A stretch of DNA of 64,000 nucleotides from Prochilodus magdalenae (lineage: Eukaryota > Chordata > Actinopteri > Characiformes > Prochilodontidae), in contig JAMWET010000041.1 of assembly GCA_024036415.1 (NCBI GenBank), positions 37,501-101,500 on the forward strand, in the 5' to 3' direction. The notes under the pieces were generated by a model that did no database searches, had not been told where the DNA came from, and saw only the letters and a program-made list of their open reading frames with translations. The position numbers and the translations under genes were made by a program. Positions 1-11,273 of the stretch are shown here, one piece after another (the first letter of the stretch is position 1; the number at the start of each line of letters is the position of its first letter).

Positions 1-949
1 TCAATTAAAAATGACAACAGAATTACAGACTGCAGATGTGTCAAATTTCTATTCCATTTAAACTGGCAAATAAACAATAAACTGCATGTATTTATACTGC
101 GTCACTCTTGGTGATGTGGGAACTCACCGACTGCTGTGTCATTTTAGCATCTGTTAACTTTGCCATAGAGTAGATTTGGTCTGCTGAGTAAGCTATCATT
201 ATGCTACAGTCCCAAAATGTGGCCTTAAGCCACTACAACACCAGCCACTAGGCTCTTTAGTTTTTATCATCCATACTTATTTCAGCAGCACCAGGTAGTG
301 AGAATCAAACCTGTACTGTGGTAGGTCATACCGTTTGGGTCTCTAACCTGCTTGCTAAGATAAAATTAAGGCTATACATCGATTCAAATGTCACAAGCAG
401 CATGACTTCAACTTTGTTTATGTCTGCTAAGTGAATTTTAACCAGCTCCTGGTTGGGAGCGCCATGGTGTATCAGCTGTATCAGATGTTAGATAGATGGT
501 TTCGTATTCTGGAATGCTTGGAACTTGTGCACTGCGTTCACTTATTTGGTAACCATTTGTTAAGGAGTTTTGAATAGCAGGTGTTAATACCATACAAGTA
601 GTTTCCCCCTGACAGAAACGTGAAAGTGTTCACTAAAGTAAAGGGACACTACACTAGACCAACCCCTAAAGGCCTAACGAATGGGAGAGACTGGCTGGGT
701 CTGTCCAAATAATATGAAGATCAATGACAAATGTTGAACTGTGATCTAAGAGTATTAGATATAGGAACTAAATACAATAAGCATGATGATCAATAATAAT
801 AATAAACAGAACACTTTTGAAGTGTATTTTTTATCTCACAGGAGTCTTTTTATACCATACTGCATTATAGATGTTGTTAGTTGTTGAATATAACGTTCAG
901 TTCTTTGATATTACTCGATTACTGTATGCTGTCTCTTTGTTCTCTATAG
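1..949. other. No gene seen; diverged MITE half-copy
   Basis: No convincing coding region. Around 556-830 the sequence resembles 3941-4260 (GGTGTTAATACCATACAAG-type arm, later GCATGATGATC and an AATAATAATAAACA-like stretch), so it is probably a decayed half-copy of the same repeat. Confidence 0.5.
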
Positions 950-1084
950 GGATGGGATGCAATTGAGTGGATCATTAAAAACTCCGAGTGTGACATGTGC
1001 TAAACGTCTCCAGTCTTGGAAAGATGGTAACGTGTTATGAAACTTGTGAATCTTCTGAACATAGCCTCTGTGTTTCTTTCAGTG

Positions 1085-1255
1085 TATCATGTACCAGCGT
1101 ACACCGAGCCGTGTAGACGCAGTGCCTTTTTAACATGGCCTGGAGCTATAAGCAGGAGAGAGTATATATATATATAACTCTCTCCTGCTTTTAGCTCCAG
1201 GCCATGTTAAAAAGGCACTGCGTCTACACGGCACGGTGTACGCTGGTACATGATA
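1085..1255. repeat. Long inverted repeat (79-bp arms, 13-bp AT loop)
   Basis: Arm 1085-1163 is the reverse complement of 1177-1255 with only about two mismatches; the loop 1164-1176 is alternating AT. The transcript of either strand would fold into one long hairpin. No terminal target duplication or protein was recognised, so it may be a foldback element or a local inverted duplication. Confidence 0.9.
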
Positions 1256-1295
1256 TATATACCATATACAACTATATGGTTGGTGTGTGTGGTTA

Positions 1296-1535
1296 TATGT
1301 GTGGTTGGTGTAGCTCAGCAGATAACATCACTACCCGCCAAGTAGCCACCACCACACGTGGGAGACTTGGGTTCGAATCCCAGGCTGAGTGACTACGCTG
1401 TGCTACACCAATAAGAGTCTGTGGGCAAGACTCCTAACACTACATTGGCCTACCTGTAATATGATTAACCTTGTAAGTCGCTCTGGGTCAGAGCGTCAGC
1501 TAAATACCGTAAATGTAATATATATATGTAATGGT
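1296..1535 (+). mobile_element. tRNA-derived SINE
   Basis: The head carries RNA polymerase III boxes: A-box-like TAGCTCAGCAG near 1310 and a perfect B box GGTTCGAATCC near 1370-1380. The tail contains GTAAGTCGCTCTGG and a GCTAAATACCGTAAATGTAA end, a tail shared by many fish SINEs. It is not a tRNA gene because the region between the boxes is too long and does not fold as a cloverleaf. Tail-only relatives lie near 48560 and 59060. Confidence 0.8.
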
Positions 1536-3940
1536 GTTATTGTGATAAGTTTACAGACACACCCAGACTCGAAAAAAGGAGGTCTGGCTCGATGTTTAGG
1601 TCCTAGTTAACATCATAAAGATATGATGGCAGTAGCAGATAATTTACTCACATACTCAGAAGATACATCTTTTAGGTTTTAAATGTGCTTGTAATCGTCA
1701 GATTCCTCCACAAGTGGTAGTCCAAAGCGCAACCAACATTACTTTTTCCATGTGTAGCATGCAGTTACACATTTCCAAGCCCCCAAAACTTACACAGTGT
1801 AGATTCAAATGTGGAATTTTATTGCAAACGTTACTTCACAGCACAATACATATTACGCCAAGATATTATGGATCACATGGTGTTTGTTATATTTCTGAGT
1901 TAGCTGAGTGTAACATATTGTTAAAAATGTGTATGTTTTATTCAGTATAAAATGTGCCATAACTTTTGCACAGACTATGTCGTATATATATCTTTTTAGG
2001 ATGTTATAATAAACATTAAAAGTGCTCTGTAAAGGGAATATACTTAAAATCATTCAAACATCCCGTTTGACCAAGGGCATGTCATTTTTACCAACAACTG
2101 TATAATGCACCCTCACTAAGAGAGCAACAGTGCAGGGATACAAGACCCTTCAAATGTTGAGTTTGCTGAACTTCAAATAAGAAATGAACAAAACATGAAC
2201 CAAATATTATTGTTCTGTTAACTTACTGTTACGCGCTCCGTAAGCTTTTTTAAGTCAGCCGGGTTATGCTTTCTTTGAACAGGTTCTTTCTTGGAACCCT
2301 TGTTTTTTACAGTTCGGCTGTAATTATCAAAAGCTCCCAAATGTCATTTCGGTGTCTAAATACATGTCTGTTTCTGTTTGATTCTGAATCTCAGGGCCAC
2401 ATGGCAAATGGTGGGAATGTAGCGAGAAGCACCAGCTCTAAAACCTTAACTGGTCCATGCAACATCACCTAGCATGTCTGTGTACAGTAAGTGAGTGCGT
2501 GTGTGTCTTTGGAGGTGGTTGAGTGCTCATTTGAGGCATCACTTTGAAAACCTCAGAAACCTCATATAACTGCACTTTTGTAGGAAGTACTATTTGAAGT
2601 CATCAAAGAAACGTGGAATGTGATATCAGAATATCTACAATATGCACTGTTCTGACTACCTCCTTTCTGGAATCCTAAGGAATCTGTTAAGGCTATTGTA
2701 TAAATTGGTTATTGTTTTTCGATTCCGTTGCACCTTCTGAATTATGGTGCGAGATTATGCAGAAAGCATGCTAACTGTGTTCTAACTGCTTGATTATGTT
2801 AGTTCTGTGTTGTTGTTTATTTTTTTTTTATAAAAACTGTGGATGTAATTTATTAACAAGGGTCAATTCACCCTTAATGTTTTGTCACTTTTTTTTTTCA
2901 TTATTATAGCAGCTTGATGTTTGTTATTTATCCATAGATAAAAGTACTTGTTGGAAGAGTTCAGTCGGTCAAAGTTCCTTAAGTATGGATTATAGGACAA
3001 TAAAACAATATTGTTGCTTATAGTTTAATGCTTCCATTTAAGGCCAGTGATGGGCAATATGGTAAAAACATAACACTGCAATTACTTACGAGGCACAATA
3101 TGCATCACAACATTTCATTTTCCTGAGGTTTGCCAAGTTGGAACAGATAAAAAGCCCCAGTAATGCTTGGTTTTCAAAATACAATTGCACTGCTTGTTGG
3201 ACCAACCAGCATCCCAGTCTATTACAGTCAGTTTCTCCTTATTTGTCGCTGACTGGTTGACTGACTGGAGTGTGTTATTTAAAGCGGACATGCCTAAAAT
3301 GTCACCTCAGGTAAGCAGCTGGGGGTACGGTACGTTATTGGCACCCTCATCCCCTCCAAATACCATCAATATTAGGCTAACGAATGGAAGAAGACAGAAA
3401 CACACTGGTCAGTCTTACTTTATTGATAAACTAATTAAAAAAAATTTTTTTTATCTTTTATCTTTCTGTATACGCAGGTTTATTTAGCTGTTAACTGTTC
3501 CAGATAAAGATCGTGTCACCATGCACTAAGGCATGACCAATAACAAGTGGCCCAGACTGAAATTAGAATATTATTACATGTTAAATTATCACTTTGTAAA
3601 GATTTCTGAAATGAAAAGTAATAAAGGGGATCTCAAAAACTGCTAAATCTACAAACAATGCAGTAAATGATTCAATAAAAACAAATCTGCGCAACATCCT
3701 ATCTGACCTTTAGCAAACAATTAGAGTATAGAATTTCATGTTCCATGCAGGGTATTTTATAGGGAGTAAGAATTCGCATGCTCAGAATGCTAACATTAGC
3801 AGCACCATTGAGCAGGTCATTGTCCACACACCTCTCGTCTCTTTATTATTATTCTCAATATATATGTGTTAATCATAACAATAATATATCCCATCCTGTA
3901 GCTAGAATGTATGTTCTGTCCTGTGGAAGCAGTAGTATTT
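1536..3940. other. No gene seen
   Basis: AT-rich DNA with short A and T runs. Open frames here are short, lack recognisable domains and show no splice-site pattern that I trust. Confidence 0.5.
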
Positions 3941-4119
3941 GTTAAGTAGTTCTGATATTTAAATAACAGGTATTAAGAACATACAAATAATAACTAATGG
4001 GCCGTCAGGAGTCGGTCTAGTGTAGGACAGTGCCCACTTATTTAATATTTTTAAACTGTCATAGGGCAATTATTTGTATGGTCTTAATACCTGTTATTTA
4101 AAAATCAGAACTACTTAAC
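3941..4119. mobile_element. Short MITE with 49-bp terminal inverted repeats
   Basis: 3941-3989 and 4071-4119 are inverted copies (GTTAAGTAGTTCTGAT at the outer end, two mismatches seen) around an 81-bp centre. There is no coding sequence. The size and structure fit a MITE; the superfamily is not determined. Confidence 0.8.
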
Positions 4120-4473
4120 AGACACACTAACCGGCTGTGTCTGTCTAGATACCACCAAGGAAAATTAACCAAATATGTATTAAGTAAGAATGAAATAGTA
4201 TATGCATGATGATCCGGCTAAATAATTATAATAAACAATAATAAAAAGTAGGAAACAATAGGCCTTCTCTGAATACATGTATACCCTGGGTCCTATGTCA
4301 AATACTTCTGTAGACAACAATGAGACATTAAATCCAGCTAAACATACCTAATTATGTCTGCTTTAGATATTAGATATAATTATTATATTAATTATATTAA
4401 TTATATTAATTATCATATTGCCCACCTCTTTTCTGCAGTGCTTTTGAAAGCACAAATCCACAAAGTATCTATC

Positions 4474-4507
4474 TATATATATATATATAGTATACACAGT
4501 ATATACA

Positions 4508-4591
<84 letters not shown>

Positions 4592-4666
4592 TACACAGTA
4601 TATATAGTATACACAGTATATACAGTATATATATATATAGTATACACAGTATATATAGTATATACA

Positions 4667-4720
<54 letters not shown>

Positions 4721-4770
4721 TATATACATGTATATACATATACATACATATATATTTATAGTATATATAC
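4474..4770. repeat. (TA)n microsatellite with CAGTATA interruptions
   Basis: Long alternating TA interrupted by GTATACACAGTATA-like blocks and a short ACACAC stretch. Open frames on both strands here encode only Tyr/Ile runs and are artefacts. Confidence 0.95.
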
Positions 4771-5278
4771 ATATACTATAAATTTTGACGTCTGACTGTG
4801 CAATTTCAAGAGTGAGCAAAAGCACTGGATTATAATAATGTTTTGAAGTGGTACCGAATGTGTTTTCTTCATCAGCAGTTATGAAGTTATGAATGAAGTA
4901 TATATAGATAGTTTAGTTGTGCACTAAAAATTGTGTAGTTACATGCTTACTTTTTTTTACTCTACTGGCTACTTCCAAACCTTAGCGCTTTTATAATGTC
5001 ATGTTTGATGTTTATCTTTTGTATTTTAGGCATTTAAAATTGCTTTGTTTGGTTCTTCTGCTTTGTCTAGCTTCTTTCATTTTATAATGTTGTTTTATTG
5101 CCTGTATTTGTAATGTGCTGCATGTTGTATAACTAGTTATGGTTATGCTAGGAACCAGTGCAGTCAAACTAGCTTAAGCCACGAGCACTAGAGAGTATAT
5201 TGGCTCATGGAAGGAGATTATATTTACTTTAGCACCACACATAATCCTTGTACTCATTGACCATTTATATCAGAAATA
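4771..5278. other. No gene seen
   Basis: AT-rich spacer between the TA microsatellite and a Tc1 remnant. No domains or splice structure recognised. Confidence 0.5.
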
Positions 5279-5705
5279 CACTGTATGGCCAAAGTATGTA
5301 AACTTCATAGACAGACACTGGCAGTAGAATGGGTCATACTGAAGAGCTCAGTGACCTGCCAGTAATATGCCACCCTTGCCAGTTTGGCAGCTGTAGGAGC
5401 CATTATCGTGAAATTGAAGCATCTAGGAGCAGTAACAGCTTGGCCATGAAGCGGTAGACCGTGCAAACTCACAAAATGCGTCCGCAGAGTCCTGAAGCAT
5501 GTAGCTTGTAAAAATCACCTCCTCACCTCAGGCAGTTCAGAGTTCCAACTGGCTCCAGAGGCAACATTAGCACAAGAACTTTGTGGAGCAGACAGCTCCG
5601 TATTAAAGCTGATGGTTTTGGAATGGAATGTTCAACAAGCCCACATACATGATGGCATATATACGTGATGGCAGTATGTTCACATACTACTATATAGGGC
5701 CCGTG
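5279..5705 (+). mobile_element. Tc1-like remnant (family B), internally deleted
   Basis: Starts CACTGTATGGCCAAAGTAT after a TA. Conceptual translation gives Tc1-like pieces (a segment with EELSDLP and later GFGMECSTSP) with stops and deletions. The right end near 5690-5705 is eroded. Related pieces occur at 56840-57005 and 58383-58730, whose right end is the matching inverted terminus. Confidence 0.6.
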
Positions 5706-5871
5706 TAGTCTACCTTCTGTATCAATGCACATTGTAGTTTTACATGCTGACTCTAGCCTATTTTTTGCTGACTATAGCCTTATCAGCTACCCTTTTACCC
5801 TTTCACCATCGATATCCAAATATGATTTGGGTGGTAGAACCATTCTCAGCATTAACACTGACCCTAAAGTA

Positions 5872-5985
5872 CAGGGGTTGGACAATGAAACTGAAACACC
5901 TGGTTTTAGACCACAATCATTTATTAGTATGGTGTAGGGCCTCCTTTTGCGGCCAATACAGCTTCAGTTCGTCTTGGGAATGACA
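5872..5985. mobile_element. Left part of a Tc1-like element (family D) split by another Tc1
   Basis: Begins CAGGGGTTGGACAATGAAAC after TA and matches the element that starts at 63578 for over 100 bp. The homology breaks exactly at the TA where the 5988-7503 element sits and resumes at 7506. Confidence 0.85.
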
Positions 5986-5987
5986 TA

Positions 5988-7503
5988 CAGTGAGTCCAAG
6001 AAGTATTTGATCCCTTGCTGATTTTCTTCGTTGGCCCACTAATAAAGACATGATCATTCTATACTTTTAATGGTAGATGTATTCTTACATGGAGCACAGA
6101 ATATTAAAAAGCAAATCCAGAAAATAAATCTAACGAATATATATTTATTGATTTGTATTTCATGTAGTGAAATAAGTATTTGATCCCATTCTTTCAATAC
6201 TTAGTGGCAAAGCCTTAGTTTGCAAGCACAGCAGGTGAGACGTTTGTTGTAGTTAACCACAAGTTTAGCACACACACACCAGGGGGAATTTGGCCCACTC
6301 TTCTTTGCAGATCCTCTCTAAATCATGAAGGTTGGTGGGCTGTCGCTTGGCAACTCTGACCTTCAGCTCCCCCATAGATTTTCGATCGGATTGAGGTCTG
6401 GCGACTGGCGTGGGCCACTCCTGACCTTAATGTGATTCTTCACAATCCTTTGTTGCCTTTGCTGTTGTTTTAGGGTCGTTATCATGTTGGAAGACCCAAC
6501 CACGGCCCATATCCCTGGCAGGGGAGGAGGTTGTCCCTCATTGTGCGGTACATGGCTCCATCCATCTTCCCAGTGATGCGGTGAAGTAGCCCTGTACCCT
6601 TGGAAACACCCCCCAAAACATTATGCTTCCACCCCATGCTTGACGGTGGGGCACAGTGTTCTTGGGTCATTGCAGCATTTTTCTTCCTCCAGACATGGCG
6701 GGTGGAGTTGAGGCCAAAAAGTTCAATTTTGGTCTCGTCTGACCACACAAACCTTCTCCCAATAACTTGGTTCATCTTTCAAATGATCATTCACTTGAGG
6801 CGCGCCTCCACATGTGCTCTCTCAGCAGGGGTACCTTTCGGGCACTGCAGGATGTGAATCCATTGTTGCGCAAAGTGTTGCCAATTGAAGCAAACTGTGG
6901 TCCCAGCTGCCTTCAGGTCATTTGCTAACTCCTGCCGAGTGGTTGCAGGACGATTTCTGACCGTTCTCAGCATCATTGCCACCCCACAGGCGAAAAGCAC
7001 CGATCCGAGGTCTGTTGATTGTCAAGTTATACTCTTTAAACTTTCTGATAATTGCACCAATAGTTGTTACTTTCACATCCAACACCTTACTAATCTTTTT
7101 GTAGCCCATTCCAGCTTTGTGAAGGTCAACAATTCTGACTCTGAGGTCCTGTGACAGCTCTTTGGTTTTACCCATGTTGGAGACTTGAAATCTGTGTGAT
7201 CTGTCTGATTCTGTGGACAGGTGTTTTTCACACAAGTGATTAGTGAGAACAGGTGGCTTCAGGTCAGGTAACAAGTTGATTGGGAGTGTCTAACTGGTCT
7301 GTAAAAGCCAGAACTGCTAATGAATACTAAGGGATCAAATACTTATTTCACTCCATGAAATACAAATCACTGGATTTTCTTTTTAATATTCTGTCTCTCC
7401 ATGTAAGAATACATCTACCATTAAAAGTATAGAATGATCATGTCTTTATTAGTGGGCCAACGAAGAAAATCAGCAAGGGATCAAATACTTCTTGGACTCA
7501 CTG
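5988..7503 (-). mobile_element. Tc1/mariner transposon, full length, nested insertion
   Basis: 1516 bp with inverted ends CAGTGAGTCCAAGAAGTATT, flanked by TA at 5986-5987 and 7504-7505. Terminal inverted repeats run about 200 bp, and the inner edge repeats the outer AAGTATTTGATCCC motif, the IR/DR arrangement of some Tc1 elements. The ends are nearly identical, which suggests a fairly young insertion. The transposase inside is broken. Confidence 0.93.
6190..7175 (-). pseudogene. Tc1 transposase pseudogene
   Basis: Runs from [20 protein letters not shown] at 7175 (helix-turn-helix DNA-binding start), through FVWSDETKIELFG (first catalytic Asp region) and FQHDNDPK (second Asp, near 6480), to SPDLNPIENLW near 6370-6407 (third acidic residue). 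These pieces lie in different frames: breaks occur around 6918-7000, around 6780-6800 and just before FQHDNDPK. It cannot make an active enzyme as read. Confidence 0.9.
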
Positions 7504-7505
7504 TA

Positions 7506-7599
7506 TACTGCGTCCTGCACAGTGGTCAGAGGGATTTTAAGCCATTCTTCTTGCAGGATAGTGGCCAGGTCACTACTTGATGCTGGTGGAGGTTCGTCT
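7506..7599. mobile_element. Right part of the split family D Tc1-like element
   Basis: Resumes the homology of 5872-5985: GTCCTGCACAGTGGTCAGAG through GCTGGTGGAGGTTCGTC, the same order as 63700-63787. It is truncated after about 7599. Confidence 0.85.
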
Positions 7600-7644
7600 T
7601 TATTCATAATTACATTGTAATCATGTACATATTTTTAAATGTAC

Positions 7645-8938
7645 AACCCCAATTCCAAAACTGGTGGGATGCTGTGTAAAATGTCAATAAATGTATATAA
7701 AACCAGAATGCAATGATTAACAAATCTTATAGGCTCATATTTTATTTACAGTAAAACAGAACATATATCAGATATTTAAAGTGAGACATTTTACCATTTC
7801 ATCTAAATTATTAACACATTTACGACTGACTTGGGACAGAGCCATGTCTACCGTTGTGTAGCATCCTCTCTTCCTTTGACAACAGTCTGCAAATGTCTGG
7901 GAGGTGAGGAGACCAATTGCTGGAGCTTTTGGAAAGCCATGTCTAATGTAGGATTCAACCAGCTCAACGTTCCTAGGTCTTCTGCGCTGGATCGTTCGTT
8001 TCATGATGCACCAGATGTTTTCTACTGGTAAAAGGTCTGGACTGCAGGCAGGTCAGTTCAGCACCTGGACTCTTCTGTTGTGATGGATGCAGTATGGAGT
8101 TTAGCATTGTCCTGCTGAAGTATGCAAGGCCCTCCTGAAAGAGATGTTGTCTGGATGGGGGCAAAAGCTCTATACACTGTTCAGCACTGATAGATCCTTT
8201 CCAGGTGTGTAAGCTTCCCATGCCATGGACACTAATGCAACCCTGTACCATCAGAGATGCAGGCCTTTACCTGTGTGCTGATAGCAAGCTGGATGGTACC
8301 TCTCCTGTGTGTCTGTGGGTTCCAAAAGGAATATTCGCATTTTTGACCATGGAACAGTTTTCCATTTCACCTCAGACCATTTTGAATGATCTTGGGCCAA
8401 GAGAAGATGCTGCCGTTTATGGATCGTGCTGACATATGACGTATATTGACATTCTTCTTTGCATGATACGCTTTTAACTTGCATTTGTGGATTGCATGGC
8501 GAACTGTGTTCTCAGAAAGTGATTTCTAGAAGTGTTCCCGAGCCCATGCAGTGGTGTCCAGTACTAATTCAGGCCTGTTTTTTTTTTCTGAAATTGTTCC
8601 ACAGTTTATAGATGCAGTTTTTACAGATTAGTGAACCTCCGCCCATCTTTGCTTCTGAGAGACTCATTCCGCCCATCTTTGCTTCTTGATGAGACTCATT
8701 CAAAAAATGCTCCATGTTTTTATTAGTCCCCCTTTTTTGTGACTTTGCTTTTATCCCAGAAGCTCTAAAAGTAAACAATTCCCACGGTAAAATGTCTCAC
8801 TTTCAACATCTAATATGTTTCCTGTGTTCTACTGTGAATGAAAACGGGTCTATGGGATTTGCATATCATTGCATTCTGTTTATATTTATCTATTTATCTA
8901 TTTACATAGCGTCCCAACTTTTCTAGACTTTGAGGTTG
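7645..8938 (-). mobile_element. Degenerate Tc1-like element with transposase remnant
   Basis: Begins ACAACCCCAATTCCAAAA and ends in an eroded inverse copy (CCCAACTTTTCTAGACTTTG). Minus-strand pieces resemble Tc1-like transposase: WNNFRKK near 8580, STIHKRQHLLLAQDHSKW and KWKTVPWSKM around 8340-8440, GCISVHGMGSLHTWKGS near 8200-8240, and MKRTIQRRRPRNVELVE at 7950-8004. Stops and frameshifts separate them. It is an old, dead copy related to the element at 54277. Confidence 0.85.
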
Positions 8939-10217
8939 GAAAGTGACAGCCAAAAAAATCAGCACAGCACTGCTGTTCCTGAAACACTTACAGAAGCAGT
9001 ACATAATACCAGGTTAGTGTCACAGCTGTACTAAGAATGGTCCACCACCCAAGTAGCATGTGGTCATCTGGAGGTCTTCTGGCGCTTATTCCATTGATAG
9101 CCAGGACAGAGCACAGCTTTAGGCAGTAAACGGGCTACTGTCGGTAATTGCAAACCTGAAAGGAAAACTTATGTTGTAAGTGTTTCCGATAAAATGGCCT
9201 TTGACCTGGTGTCCCCCTCCACTGCAGTATATTACATTTCCTTTTTGTGTGATTTCGTATTATCGTTTGTAATAGGAATTGGCATACACGCTATCAAAAG
9301 TAGTAATCATAGAACATCCCCATTCCAGTCCCAAATGCACTGCCCAACCTTTTTCTCCCTTCCCAGAAAATATCAAACCAACACACCATCAATAAATCAA
9401 GAAACAGGCATCAGTTCAAAGCATACAGCTCCTGCTGCTTAGCTACCAACTGTGCACCATGATGACTCTCAATCATGGCCCGGAAATCGCAGAGCCTCCT
9501 CCGAAGCGTGCAAACGATGATTCACCATTCTTAATCACCTCAGTGAAGAGATAGTCGAGCTTCAAACAGGTGTTTTGAACTGTAGACCTGTGAGTTGCAA
9601 GCTCCCCCCTGAATTGCAGACAGTTCAGCCATTATCGTTTGCTCAAGCTGAGCAAGGAGATCCGCCATGTTGAGCTAAGGCGTAGATAAACTGGGCTTTG
9701 CCGTCTTCTTCATGGGTGACTCATTCGTAGTGAGAACTAGCTGTTTCTGGCTCAAAGACGTCCTTAAATAGCGACCAATTAGAATTAGAAAATGAGACAA
9801 AGCCGAAGAAGGCCGTAAAAAGACATGTCCATGTTTCCATATAAGCAAGTCCCACTGACTATGAAGACAGGTCCATATTTGGTGCTAAAAACTTTTCTTG
9901 AATTAGATGTAGTGTAATATGTTTGGTTATAAAATGCATGGTTAACTTTTTGTGATGATTTCCTTTTGTTTGTTAGTTTTCCAACAGTATATGCCGTTTA
10001 ACACAACTAGCATCAGCAAAAATAACTCATCTCTGCATTTGAGCTATTGTAATTTAGCTATTTATGCTAATGTTTATTTATTTATTTATGAATTCATTAA
10101 TTTATTTGTACTTTTACTTACAGTTTACTACAAAATTATAATAGGGCCCTGTATCCTGAGCAGCTTTACAAAATGAGCAGTATGAAGGTTATTCAAATAC
10201 ACTCATCACCACTAAAA
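8939..10217. other. No gene seen; fragments only
   Basis: Near 9020-9090 a piece (ACTAAGAATGGTCCACCACC) matches the repeat at 12610-13090. On the minus strand an ATG at 9668 opens MADLLAQLEQTIMAELSAI and stops after about 43 codons; it resembles nothing I recognise and is probably a repeat relic. Confidence 0.45.
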
Positions 10218-10781
10218 CAGTCGCACCAAGAAGGAAGTGTTACCAGGAACAATAAATGATGATTAATCAAGACTCATATGGGGAATATTTATTGAGCTAC
10301 ACATACAGAAGTAGTGACTCTCTGTATGGCGTTGGGCCCCATGTTTGCTAACCCAACATGCCAGATGTCTTGGCATGGAGTTGTAGAGGTTCCTAATGGT
10401 GTCCTGTGATAATCCATCCCATGGAGCTTGAATATCCTCACACAGTTCCTGCAGATGGTGCGGTAGGGGTGGAGTTGGAGTGGCTCTTCTGGACGCGTGA
10501 CACATGACCGTGCCTCCACACACGGATGCGTTGGTCGCCGTAGTCCTGCATTGTGCAGCTGTCTGCCAATGATGCTGGCACTAACAGGATGACTCATGGA
10601 GGGGATCACTGTTCTCTGAATGTCCCCAGTCATGGCTATTGGGTCAGTCAGGTACAGCGATATGGCTTGTACTTGTTTACATCACGTAGCCGGCCGAACT
10701 TGAGTCACTTGCATGTTTCACTATGCCAAACCTACACACCAATTTTCGTTCCTGTTGGTCGATTCCTTTTGGGTGCAACTG
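10218..10781 (-). mobile_element. Tc1-like family A copy, internally deleted
   Basis: Ends CAGTCGCACCAAGAAGGAA and the inverse of CAGTTGCACCCAAAAGGAAT. The minus strand encodes a transposase C-terminus: LQELCEDIQAPWDGLSQDT then IRNLYNSMPRHLACWVSKHG (10320-10450), the MPRR-type tail of Tc1 enzymes, plus a downstream AATAAA. The catalytic core is missing. Other copies: 26023, 32652, 38065, 40155, 53023, 62475, and small pieces at 29265 and 49580. Confidence 0.85.
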
Positions 10782-10821
10782 TTTGTGCAGGTCTCTGTTT
10801 GACGACGAGTGTAGCAACTTA

Positions 10822-11273
10822 CAGTACTGTGCAAAAGGTTTTTGGGGGGCCTTTTTTCTGCACCTCCTTAAAAATTGGCTGCATCATCTGCTTTTCACAA
10901 TCCAAGTAGATCCAAACACACTTAAGGATGTTGTGCTCTGTGCTTTAGGGAGGTCAGTCGATTGTTCTGAAAACACCCGGGGATTTATTTGCATTTCCAA
11001 ATGTTCATTTTCCTTCTCTTTCGTGCTCTTGACTGATACACATCCTTTCATACCCATAGCATCGATTCATCTTTTCACAGAGGAAGGCCCGGCAGAAATA
11101 CCTGCTTCTCAGATCTGAAGATAAAGATTTTCTTTGTCTTTCCAAGATGAAAGATGAAAGCACTGTTTATCTGATGGTGACTGTCTCCAGAAAATGGATT
11201 ACTGCTACTTACTTTCTGTTTGGGCTGTAAATTTCGTATTTGAAGGCTGGTCTCTGGCTTTTGCACAGTACCG
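10822..11273. mobile_element. Non-autonomous Tc1-type element
   Basis: 452 bp between CAGTACTGTGCAAAAG and the inverse CGGTACTGTGCAAAAG, with TA on both sides (10820-10821, 11274-11275). No transposase. Same family as 20183-20693. Confidence 0.8.

Noticed and set aside
1300..1395. A tRNA gene
   Set aside because: A and B boxes are present, but spacing and lack of a cloverleaf, plus the fish SINE tail, make it a SINE head.
4354..4825. Tyr/Ile-rich frames of 99-135 codons
   Set aside because: Low-complexity translation of the (TA)n microsatellite on both strands.
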